This document shows positions 50,751 through 61,817 of a stretch of DNA of 64,000 nt, piece by piece. The notes beneath the pieces were generated by a model that saw only the letters and a list, made by a program, of their open reading frames with translations, did not search any database and was not told the DNA's origin. The translations under genes were made by a program, and so were the position numbers. Within the stretch, counting starts at the first letter, position 1, and each line of letters begins with the position of its first letter. The DNA lies in contig JAHRHY010000017.1 in NCBI GenBank assembly GCA_019671135.1, forward strand, positions 744,001-808,000, in the 5' to 3' direction. Origin of the DNA: Linnemannia hyalina. Its lineage: Eukaryota; Mortierellomycota; Mortierellomycetes; Mortierellales; Mortierellaceae.

Positions 50751-52482
50751 GTCCATTACTTTAGACACTTTTTTTTATATCTTTCACCTCCATTTTGTAC
50801 AAAGCATTCCTCCTTCTCCCTTTCTTTCTTGTAGACAAAAACAAATCATAATAGACGATCATTCATTTTTTGATACCAAACTCATTATCATCGTTTTTGT
50901 TTTTGCTCTGCTTGTTTATGGATGTTTGTTCTCTAGGATGTAGTAAGTAAGCCTTTTAGTACGTTCGCCAGGAAAGGCGACATCGTGGTCTTTTGTTTTT
51001 GTGTGCTTTTAGTTCTTCTCGGATGAGAGGCGCAGAGTGGTGTCTGTACTTTAGGATGAGAGCACTACATTTTCCTTTTGGATACCAGGAGCTCCTCGTC
51101 GCGTTTTTGTTTTTCATGCATTGGTTATAAAAGGGTCTAAGATTTAGGATGTGTGTTGAACACAATCGAGTATATGGCAGGTGCAATAGACGACTTTCGC
51201 GTTTTTTATATGGAAGGTCGTCAACGCGTTTGTTTGTTTACTTTCGGTTCTTCGTGGATGTGTGCTTCATGGTGATGTTTTTGACTTTGGGTACGCGTTG
51301 AACACATTGAGAGTAGAGTAGTATACTTACATTTTTCATCTTTTTTTTTGTCTCCTGCCTTTCTGCTTATTCTTGGATATGGTATTTCGAAATCGTGGTT
51401 TTGCTTTGGGTACATGTTGAACTAGTGCCGATAGTAGGATCGAATATTGTGTTGAACTGTCGTGTATTCACGAGCGTAATGTTTGTTGCCGATGTCCGGT
51501 AACCAGCGGACAGCCTCTTAGCTCGTGCGCACGCGTACTGCGGCTCAATTGTGTGCTTGCTGAACCCCCCCTTTCCTAGATGTGACGGATCTGCTTTCGG
51601 GCAATGTTGATTCTCCTTTATCATTTTCTCAGCTACGTGTTTTCTTTGCTGCATCGGATTGGAGGATGAGAAGGATTTCGGTGGTGCGGTAGTATTCGCC
51701 TATTATCATTTCTCTCGTAGCTTTCGATTTTGCCCTTGGTACGACAACTACATCTTCTTGTGCGATCGTTGCGTCGAAGCCATGGCTTTCTGGTCACCTT
51801 TGTTTTCTCTGACTCATTCGCAGACGTGGCATAGAGTTTTTTGTTTTCATTGTGGCGTTTGTCAGGCATGGCACTGTTGAAGTAGATGAGTCTGTGGGTG
51901 TTACACCGGCCTATGGGCCTCATTTTTTAGTTGTGCTCATGCCAAGAAGCGATGGAGTGACCTTTGATCAGCTCGTTTTCAGAGAGACGTGAGAGAGAGA
52001 GCGTGAGCATGAAAATTGCCTACCAGGGCCCTCTTCATCCGTTTCTTTCTCTCTTTTGTTTTTTTTTGTACATGCTTTGGAAATAGTGAACTTGGGACGA
52101 TGGCGCGAGATCATGGGTAACGTCTTTGCCCTTTGTCGACTTCATTTGGGATTTTTGAAGGAGACATGTTCCGATAGTATACAGCTGCTCTAGGTCACCC
52201 TTGTCTGCTACTTACTTTTCGCGGAAATGGCCATGGGCAGCACGATAACCTTCATCTAAACTTGATTGAGAGTGAAAATGAAGATGAAGGATAGTCGTAA
52301 TCGGTCGTTTGGATGTGTGCTACTATATACATTTCTTTTCCCCCTTTTTCGGTCATTGTTATTATTCTGAAACTTCGTTCATTAGCGAATTTCAAAGGAT
52401 ATCTCGTATAGATTCGAGTGCTGCCTCTTTACCATCTCTACACCATTGGAAACAACAACGACCTGTAGTTCTTAATTCTGCT
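50751..52482. other. Gene-poor region with degenerate direct repeats
   Basis: After the acyl-CoA oxidase 3' end, the stretch 50960-51460 contains weakly similar units. The clearest shared core is CTTTGGGTACRYGTTGAAC, at 51285-51303 and 51404-51422. No intact gene is visible. The region leads into the decayed gene remnants at 52.5-53.6 kb. Confidence 0.4.
51285..51422 (+). repeat. Pair of degenerate direct repeats
   Basis: The 19-base core CTTTGGGTACGCGTTGAAC at 51285 recurs as CTTTGGGTACATGTTGAAC at 51404, 119 bases later. Similar TCTTCGTGGAT/TTCTTGGATAT sequence lies upstream of each. A third, weaker unit ends near 51165 (GTGTGTTGAACAC). Confidence 0.55.
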
Positions 52483-52680
52483 CTAGGAGTGGCCAATGTA
52501 GCCGAGCTGCGTGGCGTTCATCCTGGTCAGGACATTGTTGGCAAAGTTGGCGACCTCCTGAATATTGTCTTCGATGGGTGCAATGCCTCCAGGAAGAGGA
52601 ACGTTCTTGTACTTTCCGTAGCAGCAGCAACCCCAAGCGGCCTCACCTCTAATATCAGCAGGATAGTCAGGAAAGAAGAG
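52483..52680 (-). pseudogene. Fragment of a second class 2 lipase (antisense relic)
   Basis: The minus frame reads YGKYKNVPLPGGIAP, then NIQEVANFANNVLTRMNATQ, then LGYIGHS, and stops at TAG (52483-52485). This lines up block by block with the intact lipase at 12.6 kb: its YGRQAGVPFFGA, the helix REVGDFVNKVLAATNTTQV and MVGHSQGG. The stop replaces the residue after the catalytic Ser. Nothing recognisable follows, and the upstream half is missing. It is therefore a truncated relic lying head-on against the plus-strand repeat gene remnant. Confidence 0.65.
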
Positions 52681-53658
52681 CCACCCAGCCTTGACTTCGA
52701 GTCTCTTTGATCATTTGAAGAATCTCCCTCAAGAGAGCCAGTTCCAACTTAAGAACAACAGCCGTCGTCCCTTGAACCCCTCCGCCTATGAGGAATCTTT
52801 GACGAACAAGGCTTCTTCCTCTGCTTCTTCCCAGAACAATAACAACATCCCTGCTGGAAAGAAAGGTCACCCAACCCCGACTTCGACTCTGTTCAACCAT
52901 TGAAGGATGCAGAGTTTGATCAGTACGGCGATCGGGAGAGAAACAACAGCGACAGAAACCGAGACCGTTTCCTTAGCGAAGGAAACGATAATATGACTCA
53001 GCACGTCCACGCCATGACCAGCGCCCTAGCCCCTACAGACAAAAAGGGGCATCCAGCTCTGATTTCGACACTACTTATCCACCTCAATGACCCCCAGCAG
53101 CAGCAACCTGCGCCTTGCATCACTAGACAGGAGCAACAGCAACAACAGGAGGTTGATTAGGAACGTCCTGATGGATGTAGATCCGACTATTTCAACCCCA
53201 AGGGACACCCCGCCTTGACTTCGACCATGTTTTCGTAAACCCCTCCTCCACCCAGCCCAGCCCTCAGCAGACCCTACAAGAAGACTAGCCACAACATCTT
53301 TGGACCTCCCCCTGTCGAAAAGTCTACCCCTGTCGCCGTCGCGGCTTCAGCACCAGTAGCAGCAGAGAAGTATTCATTGGAGCCCTCAGCATTGGAGGCG
53401 GAACTGGAGCGCAACGAGGAGCAACAACAAGGGTTGAAGGCGTCGATTGTGGGCCCCTTGGAGCTAACGACAGAGGATTTGGAGAAGCAACCCCTGTACC
53501 TGGCCCTGCACCGATCTCGGCTGGTTATAGGATTCATCCCAACTACCGTTCTTCCTTTACCATTGGCGGTTTGCGATAGGAGTGGCTGGATGCATGCTAT
53601 TTTCTATTTTTCACATACACAAGATCCCTTTACACCCAAAATATCTAAAAAAAAATGA
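52664..53658 (+). pseudogene. Decayed gene encoding four KGHPALTSTLF-type repeats
   Basis: Four related motifs occur on the plus strand at 52673-52723 (KKSHPALTSSLFDHLKN), 52859-52903 (KKGHPTPTSTLFNH), 53041-53088 (KKGHPALISTLLIHLN) and 53200-53235 (PKGHPALTSTMFS). Codon differences between copies fall mainly at third positions of this frame (CAC/CAT, CCA/CCC, TTG/CTG, TTT/TTC), so the unit evolved as protein-coding DNA. Spacers are Asn/Gln/Ser-rich. The frame is broken by a one-base loss after copy 2 (TGA at 52901), an in-frame TAG at 53158 and a TAA at 53236. It then stays open to 53658 through an acidic segment (LEAELERNEEQQQ). No family is recognised, and the 5' end abuts the lipase relic. 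Confidence 0.55.
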
Positions 53659-54059
53659 AAAACAGGACCTTCCCCTACGACTTATTATTTTTCTTAAGAT
53701 ACCACTTGCTGCAAGCAACAACAACAACAACTCTTTTTGACCATGCAAATAAAAACACCAGTTCTTTTTTATTATATCTACATTGTTTGACTTTTCAATG
53801 CATGTCTGTGTACTTCCCACACTCGGCTGCTCGAGAAATAGAAAGCTAAAAAATAATTGGTGAAGACGCCAAACTTTAATGGTCCATCGAGTTTTTTCAA
53901 TTCCAACCTTTAGAAGACTCGTGAAACTCATCCTTCATCCACTACTCATATCCCATCCCGATTATCACCTGAAAAGTGCCTAGTTCTCACTTATCGGACC
54001 ACATCAAGGAAGAGACATTTTTACTAACGTACAAAAGTTTATTGCTGGAAGAGTGGAGC

Positions 54060-56165
54060 TCAGAGGTCAAAGTCGACGTAGGGATCTTCCAAGTCGTCGT
54101 ACTCGTACTTGGCTTTCTTGACCGCTCTGGTCTCTTCTTCTTCCTCGACTGGGGCGTCCTTCCTCTTGGTCTCGCCTACGGGTATGTAGGGCGTGTAGAA
54201 TACACTCTCGTCCAACTTGGTTGGGCAATGGCCCATCGCGAAGAAGGTCTGGCGGTCCATACGACTGGGCTTTGGTCGTGCAGTAGGGTCGAAGCTCAAC
54301 AATGTCCTGAGCAAGGCCTGTGCATCTGGGGTGAGCTTCCTGTTAGGATCCTTGCTGGCCTCGTTCTCGAGTAGGACGTTCTCCAACTGGTTGGGGAAGA
54401 CATGAGACCTATGAAGTCAATACATAAATCGTTAGTTAGGACTACCATTTCAGCTTTGCACATTGCATGCTGTGCATAAAGCAGCATTGTTAAATCTATT
54501 TCTTACAGCGTCGTGATGTACGGCCGGGACCCCAAGAGCATCATGTACATGATGCATCCGAAACTGAACGTATCCATCTCGTATGTATGGGGTTTCCCGT
54601 TTACCACCTCTGGAGCAATAAAATTATTGGTCCCAACGCGCCCCTTGACCCTGCCCCTCGGGTCGTACCGCTCCGCCAATCCCAAGTCGCCAACTCGGAC
54701 CTGCATGTCCAAGGTAATAAAAACGTTCTCAGGTTTGAGATCGCAGTGGATAACTTTTTTCTCGTGCAGGTGCGCGATTCCTGCGGCGATCCCCAATCCA
54801 AAATAGCGGACCTCTGGGTACGTGAGGCGGCCTCGGTTGCGAATAAGATCGAAAAGGTCCTATATGCGATCAGTAGGAGAGGATGATTGCTCTGTTAGCC
54901 CGGATTGGACGGCGCAAAACTTTCATTAATTGTAGTTAAAACCTATGTAGCTCGCTCTCATTTCAGTTTTGCATGGTTACACAACTATTAGCTTACCAGC
55001 GGCCGACAGAGCTCAAAGAGTGGATACTTTCCGCTCGGGTCGTTGACAACCCCGAAATACTCGATGAGATTGTCATGTTTTCCTGCTGCGTCCAACATGT
55101 TGATCTCGTACTGGAACTATTAGTGGGATAAGGGTAGGGACGCGCCATGATGAGTAGAGGTGCTGTTCACGGATATATCTTCAACAAACATCAGCCATGC
55201 CAACTTACGTTTCTTCCGGAGCCATCGTTCTTGAATGTCTTCAGCGCGTACGCTTTCCCATCGTTACCAACAACCTTGTATACCACACCGAATCCGCCCT
55301 ATTATTTCAATTGACGGTTAGTGCCTCAGCCTGAAGAAAAACTAATGGTCTGACTTGTACTGTTCATTTTCTCTTGACAATGGTTACCTCTCCGAGAGTA
55401 TCATCCTTCTTGTATCTTTCGCCAGTGACTTGATCAACAAAGTAGGAATGTGGTTCTTCGGACTACAAGTTGAAAAGTGTAAGGGTGGGGTAGAAAGTTG
55501 AATTGGTTAGTGCTCTATTCAAAAGGTTATAGGCCAAGGATTCGTGTTGAATGGCAACATTGACGTTTGATACTAACCTCCTTGGTCTCTTTCGCCTTGC
55601 CTTTGTTAGAGTGCCTCGACGGTTCATTGAGTTTCCAGCCAGACCCACCAGGCGTGCGAACAATTGGCACTGGACTGTTCGACAACAATCTCCTGGTTGG
55701 AGTGACAGACCTGGCGAGTGACTGGATGTGGTCGGAAAGTTCAGGTAGGAGCAGGCTGTCGGTGGGAGGGGTGATGATGATGGGAGGGTTCTCTGAGCTG
55801 TTGCCGGGGAAAACGTGGCTCTCGTTGCTGCCGACAGGAAGGCTGTCGATGCTGACGATGACAGGATTGCCGCTGCCGACGATGACAGTACTGTCGCTGT
55901 CGAAGACGAGTGGGCCGTCGCTGTTGAGAATAGGAGAGCCGAAGCCGTTGAAATCAGGAGAGGCGTTGCTGTTGAGGCCAGGAGTATTATTGCCATTGGA
56001 GATAGCAAGGCTGTCGTCGCTGTTCGTGGATGGAGAGGTTTTGCTGTTGAGAATATGGATGGTGAGGACAGGGGTGGTGGTTGGGCGCATGTTTCCGTTC
56101 ATATCGTTCTTGGGACTGTCGTTTGAGGGTCGGGTTTCGTTGTTGCTGCTGCGACAATTGGACAT
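54060..56165 (-). CDS. Serine/threonine kinase of polo-like type, atypical motifs
   Basis: Exons 55578-56165, 55388-55462, 55209-55298, 54997-55110, 54507-54859 and 54060-54408 join in phase to 522 residues. Residues 1-196 are Asn/Ser/Asp/Pro-rich and disordered. The kinase domain runs about 215-470: Gly-loop LGEGGFGVVYK, Lys241 in YALKTF, catalytic loop VIHCDLKPENVF (HCD in place of HRD, Asp329) and metal site VGDLGLAERYD (DLG in place of DFG, Asp347). The activation segment ends VGTNNFIAPEV. Fold order and these loops resemble polo-like kinases, but no polo box follows. The tail is short, Lys/Glu-rich and ends YVDFDL. All catalytic acidic residues and the Lys remain, so it is probably active. 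Part of its last exon is duplicated near 58.3 kb. Confidence 0.85.
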
Positions 56166-58037
56166 GGCAGGTATCTCGAAGAAAATAAAACGCAAACTGG
56201 ATAAGGAGAAAGAAACAGCGTCCTCCTTTATTTATGGGGGATGACAGATCTGTGGACGTGTGGCGATGGAGGGAGGGGTAGGGATTGTTGACAAAAGTTG
56301 CGTGTTGTACGTGAAGTTTATGCCTGTCCTTGTTCTCAAGGTCCATTTGATTTTCCTCTGCGGCAGCGCGTCTCTTATTTTTTTTTCTTTCATTTGGTTT
56401 TTCGAATTTTCCGAAGGGCAAGGCTCTTCTTCTTCTCTGTCCCTCTCTTGGATTGATAGGTCTACTTCCATTAATGCTACTTTTCTGCTTCACCCATAGT
56501 CTTTTCTCCCCTCCCTCTTCATGCCATTCATTATCTTTGCTTCCGTTCCCACAAGTCTTTTTCTTCATTATTCAAATACACTCAAATGCACAGGCCAGAG
56601 AGGGCCAATCAATCCACCGAGGACAATTGATAACCGTCCGTTCGCCTTGTCGTCATCATCAAACCCCTGAATTGTTTCTTTTTCTTTTTCCTTTTCCGTC
56701 CCTTCCACCCATAGACACATGCTCGAGTTCTTTTCCGTGTCCTTCCTTTCAATTAACAGAGGTTATGCTTGGCCCCCACCGTTCCCGCTCCCACGCCACT
56801 CATTAACATTGTCTTTTCCTTTCTCTTCACTTCTCAACACCTTCCATTCACTCTTCCTTCCTTCCTTCCTCCCGCCCTCAGTCTCCCTTTTCGTCCCCCA
56901 TTTCGTCTTTCCTCCACTACCTTGAGTCCTCTCATACCTCCTAGCATTCCTTCCTTTATCTCTACAAGTTCTCCGCATTCCATTTCTTTCGCCTCTATTG
57001 GAAGACAACAAGCAAACAATAGCACGCAGAAGGAACGTACACCGCTCTTAATCGTAACTATGTTCTCGTTGTCATACATCTATCTCTCTGAACAATACAA
57101 ACGTGGAGGAATGGGGTGGTATCCTTCTCTAGTAGGTGTGTCGGGGTAAACCATATGGGATCCTCCAGAAAGAACATTCTTCGTTAGTGCTTTCTTTTTG
57201 GAATGGAACTTGGCCATATGGTCGGCGGGCCTCTAAGAACCCGTTTGTTCTTATGAGTATCCCAAACCATTTTATTCCCGGTTGGCAAAAGCGAGGTCTA
57301 TGCAACGCGTTGACCACTGCTCAACAGGTATCCGCGTTGCATGCTTAATCGCTCCGGGGTTCTATGGGCTCATCGGAGCACTACCGATAAACAAAGCAGC
57401 TGCAATCCCTTGACAGGCTTAGGATACAATAGACTAGGATTTCACATCTATCCCCCTCCTTTGTATTGTTGCGGATGGCTGGATTTGATATGATATTGCC
57501 TCCAATGGATGTGGATACGAATGACTGTGGTGACGCTTCTCGGACCACTGACCACTTTTTCTCATTTTTTATTTTCCCTCCCTTGCTAGAGCGACCAACC
57601 AACAAATAAGGATATTGGAATTGGGTGTTGACGGTCAATACAATGGGGTCAAAGCAACAGCGCGACAGGAAGTGGGTTTGTATTGCATATCCATGCGGCT
57701 GTAGATTGTCTCCGTGGAGCCAATGTCCACTGACCCCAGCAAAGGTACCTGGATTTCATTGGAAGCAGATTTATCTTCAAAATGGCTTGATTCTGTTCTT
57801 CAATGAATTGGAGAGGTGACATGTGGTCGATAGGGCTTTCATTCGAGAAGGACAAAATCGCATCAACAGAGAACGCGATGTGCTTGCAGAGGATGAGAAG
57901 AGGGCTTTTTTATTATTGTGTTTGACGACCCAGCGTCATTTTTTTTGTGTAAATAATAAAGACTGTGGAGAACGGACCATCGTGGTCACAAAGCGCTCAC
58001 AATAGTACATATGCGTACATGTACGTTGTTCGACTTT
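56166..58037. other. Intergenic region upstream of kinase
   Basis: The minus strand is purine-rich and the plus strand C/T-rich at 56640-56950. Short frames at 57381-57638 (minus) and 57643-57819 (plus) have some protein-like character but match nothing I know. No gene is called. This DNA separates the kinase gene from its partial copy. Confidence 0.4.
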
Positions 58038-58767
58038 TCTATGCGTGTCTAACACTCGGCGGCTAGAGAAATAGAAGGCTAAAATAATTGGTGGCGTCAT
58101 TCCACGACGCCAAACTTTAATGGTGCCTCAACTTTTATGTGCGTTTTTTCAATGCCAACCTCTAGAAGTCTCTCGAAACTCACCCTTCATGCACTACTCA
58201 TATCCCACCCCGATTAACACCAGAGAAGTGCTTAATTCTCACTTATCGGACCACATCAAGGAAGAGACATTTTTTACTGAAGTACAAAAGTTTATTGCTG
58301 GAAGAGTGGAGCTCAGAGGTCAAAGTCGACGTTGGGATCTTCTGAGTCATCGTACTCGTACTTGGCTTTCTGGACCGCTTTGGTCTCTTCTTCTTCCTCG
58401 ACGGGGGCGTCCTTCCTCTTGTTCTCGCCTACGGGTGTGTAGAGCGTGTAGAAAACACTCTCGTCCAACTTGGTTGGGTAATGGCCCATCGCGAAGAAGG
58501 TCTGGCGGTTCATACGACTGGACTTTGGCCGTGCAGTAGGGTCAAGGCTCAACAATGTCCTGGGCAAGGCCTGTGCATCTGGGGTGAGCCTCCTGTTCGG
58601 ATCCTTGCTGGACTCGTTCTCGAGTAGGACGTTCTCCAACTGGTTGGGGAAGATATGATCTCTATGAAGTCAATACATCAATCGTTAGTTAAGGCTTTCA
58701 TTTCACTTTTGTACATTGCATGCTGTGCATAAATTAGTATTGTTAGACCTATTCCTTACAGCGTCGG
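58038..58767 (-). pseudogene. Partial duplicate of the kinase last exon plus 3' flank
   Basis: This block aligns with about 53780-54513: shared 3' flank, the whole last exon (58313-58661) and the last intron with its TTACAGCGTCG end. The exon frame is still open and gives 14 substitutions over 108 residues against the intact copy. Similarity stops abruptly at 58766/54513, a few bases into the preceding exon, so no catalytic domain is present. A copy without a promoter or kinase core is best called a truncated pseudogene. Confidence 0.8.
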
Positions 58768-60532
58768 TCGTTTTTTCATGCCAAGGGATAGGGAATAAAA
58801 ATAACTTGCCTTCACTGTGGCCACGATGATGATATCTGAAAAGGCGATGACGTATGATCGATATCCTGTCATTTCACGCCTGTCGCGCCTCAATTGCTGT
58901 ACGGCATGGTATTCTCACTTTTTGTCTCTGAAGCTCCTGGTAGATATGTTTTCTTTCACCGTATGCAACTTTCTCTTTCGCTTCGTAGTTCATATCCAAG
59001 TCGAGACCTTGGATGGTGGTCCCTCAAATCAGTATGTTACTCGTATTAGTCATAACTGCCACTATCAGCGATGTCTTCCTCTCTTGATTTCAATTTTTCT
59101 GAAATGATCGATGATGGCGGTTTAGATTCTCATTGACTTTGGCCGTGATCATATTAATAAAAACAATACAAACAATGCAACAAACGGACCAGCGCGATTA
59201 TTCAAACACCATGGCGATAGAGCTCTCCAAGTCTTAATTCTTTTCTCACCAAGGCGATGGCGTAGGAATTAGGAAACATGGATATTGGGATCCTGCGATG
59301 AGCCTGTCATCCTTTTTATGTTTCACTTTTCGTTAGCTCAGTGTTTTCTTGTTTTCGGTTTTAAATGCATGAACAAACACCTACGATCGCAGTTCTGTCT
59401 TGTCCGACATCATCACCCCTTAATATTTTTTTGAACCTGACAACTTTGCTCTTTTCGTTTAGATCTGCCCTTGAACAATGAAAATGAAACAACAAATTAT
59501 TTATACGACGTGGCAGCAAGTTCATGCTCAAGCGATCATGTTGCTGTTAGGTGCTTTTGCCACTGTACAATTATTTAAAATACAAATAGCGGTACCTCTT
59601 TTTTTCGTTGCCAAGAAGATAGAGAAGGTCAAAATGGATTACAGGCCCAATGAGGCCTTCGCCAAACTGGTCGACCAATGCATTGAGTTCAAGGGAAAGC
59701 GAGCACGTTTTTCTCTTTGCTACTACTAACAGGTGTGCTTGTCCAAGTTTGCACACTAAAAGTCGGGATTTCTGATTCGTGTTGTGAGGTCGTGTGTAGA
59801 TTAGACTTTCAGTCGAGTAGAAACAAGTATCTTATAGATGTGGTATGCATATTCGTAATTGGAGAGTACTCTACCCCATTAGCAGCATCTATTCTTTTCC
59901 TTTCCTACTATTTTTTCTTCGTCATAAACATAGATAGGTAGCAGTGATTGGTATTGTCAACGTTGTACAATTTCTTTACGAGAAGTCGAGAAGGATTATA
60001 TTGTGGGAAAAGCGAGGTAAGGCGTCTTTTTTGTAAAGTCGAGGTGAGTGAGAGACTGGAAGTGATGAAGGTGGGAAAAATAAAGACCACAGGGTCGAGT
60101 CGAAAAAATGGATCCCGTGATGGGAGTGATGGAAGGGTTTGGAGGTGTAGCAGACCTTGTCGTTCTCATCACCTTTTTTTTTTTTTTTTTTTTTTTTTTG
60201 GATGTAACGCGTTCGAGACGCGTAACTTTAGCTCCCATCAATGAAGGAAAAATATATTCGGTGGCACAGTGGAGTTTTTTTTTTTTTTTTTGCTGTTGAT
60301 ATCGCATTGGAGAGAGGGCCGAGAGGTAATGTTCAAACAAAAAGCATGGCTTTTTTTTAATTGGTGTGTTTCTGTACAATGTTACAAAGAAAGAAAGAAC
60401 GGAAGAAAGGTAAAGAAAGGTAAAGAAAGAAGAAAGAATGAAAGTGCAAGGCATGAGAAAAGAGAGTGTACGTAGTATGTTTTTTTTTACAAGGCGGGGG
60501 GGACAGATCTGCACAAAAAGAAGACAAAAAAA
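58768..60532. other. Gene-poor interval between kinase copy and allantoicase
   Basis: A plus-strand ORF at 59478-59729 (83 residues, with MDYRPNEAFAKLVDQCIEF) and a minus frame near 58880-59000 look faintly protein-like but are unrecognised. The right end contains two long poly(T) tracts and the allantoicase 3' flank. Confidence 0.35.
60174..60291 (+). repeat. Two poly(T) tracts, 26 and 17 bases
   Basis: T26 spans 60174-60199 and T17 spans 60275-60291. They flank GTAACGCG...CGCGTAAC at about 60204-60226, an imperfect palindrome with one mismatch. They lie about 250-350 bases downstream of the allantoicase stop on its transcript strand, where they would read as poly(A). Confidence 0.85.
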
Positions 60533-61817
60533 TTAAGCACGAGCGACAGGCTCATGCTTACGAATGTTCCAGGTATTCTCATCCTCCAACTCCTGACGCA
60601 CTCCAATCAACGAGTCCTCAGGCTGGACTGCAGGCAACTGTGCAGAGCCCCAGATACGGACCCGCTTAATACCACCGTCAGGGATCATGATCACCCTAAT
60701 AGTCGCAACCCGGCGTTCCGTCAGGTCACTTGCAATCTCAAAGAAATTCTGACGATGGGGGAGGAGGGGCTTTTGGTCGAGGAGCATAATGGGTTCATCG
60801 GATCCGATCTCGAACCCGGCGATCGACACGGCCTTGGGGGCGTTACCCTTGTAGTGGGCAGTGTCGACTTCGATCGCGGCCACATGTCCGGGGCGACCGA
60901 GTTTGATGACTGCGAAATCGACGTGACCAGGGGTGCGGGAGCGACGGGTCTCCCAGCCGTCCGACATATCGTGTCCTCGTCCAGGGAGGAGCATGTTGGA
61001 GGGGTGGCCGTAATGGGCGTCCGAGAACTCTGTCACCGTCGAACCGGAGGAGACGGCGGCAAGGTCGTACATCTCATGCTTGTTCTCGGGGTAGATAGTC
61101 TGCAACTGTCCATAGACCCGGACTCTCGAAAGCCCACCGTCGGGGTACATACAAACCCTTACATGCGTAAAGGCGTCCTCACTTGGCTTGTCAAACTTGT
61201 ACCCATGACGGACATTCGCCTCTAGCGCCGACTTCGCCAAAAGCGGGACCCACTCAACCCCCGCCCACTGCTCATGCGAACGCGGCTTGGTCTTACAAGC
61301 ATTCGACGTATCCTTGAAGCCCTCAATAGAGACAAAGGGGGCATGATTACCGGTCAAAAAGGCAGTATCGACTTCGAAGCCCTCAATGGTTCCAGGGTGA
61401 GCGAGTTCGATGACACACCAGTCGTAATGGGCGTTATGACGACGGGTCTGCCAACCGTCAAACCAGGCGCCCGAGGGGACGAAGTGGTGAGGGCGGGAGA
61501 CGGGTGCTTGGGCGGAGAGAAGGTTCTGGGCCTCGGCAAACCATTCGTCGGTGACGGTTAGGACCTTGCCTCCGCGCTTGGAGACAGCCAGGTCTAATTC
61601 AAAGGTGGAGTGAAGGAAAGGAGGGAGGAGAATGTCAGCATTTAGAGTTGGTGGGACAAATGTGGGAAAATGAGTTGGAGGAATGTGGTCAGTGGGCAAG
61701 AGCAAAAAATTGAATGCGAGGAAGGAAGGATGGAAAATTACCAATACAGTCCTTGAAGGTCTCTTCGATCTTGTCCGCCTTGACAACCTGGTGAGGAAGG
61801 GCAGGAATCTTGGTCAT
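60533..61817 (-). CDS. Allantoicase
   Basis: Exons 61742-61817 and 60533-61593 join in phase 1 to 378 residues. The protein shows the two homologous jelly-roll repeats of the family. Repeat 1 reads WFDGWQTRRHN, HYDWCVIELAHPGTIEGFEVDTAFLTG and VRVCMYPDGGLSRVRVYG. Repeat 2 reads MSDGWETRRSR, HVDFAVIKLGRPGHVAAIEVDTAHYKG and IRVIMIPDGGIKRVRIWG. It hydrolyses allantoate to ureidoglycolate and urea in purine-derived nitrogen use (yeast Dal2 step). The length is typical and no damage is seen. No other allantoin-pathway gene is within the window, so the yeast-type DAL cluster is absent at this end. Confidence 0.95.

Noticed and set aside
49818..50768. 316-residue minus-strand open frame
   Set aside because: It is the antisense of the acyl-CoA oxidase last exon. 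The strong C/G third-position bias of the real gene keeps the opposite frame open.
52667..52900. Minus-strand reading of the KGHPALTS repeats (for example RLEVKAGWLFFP)
   Set aside because: Differences between copies fall at third positions of the plus frame, not the minus frame, so the plus strand is the coding one.
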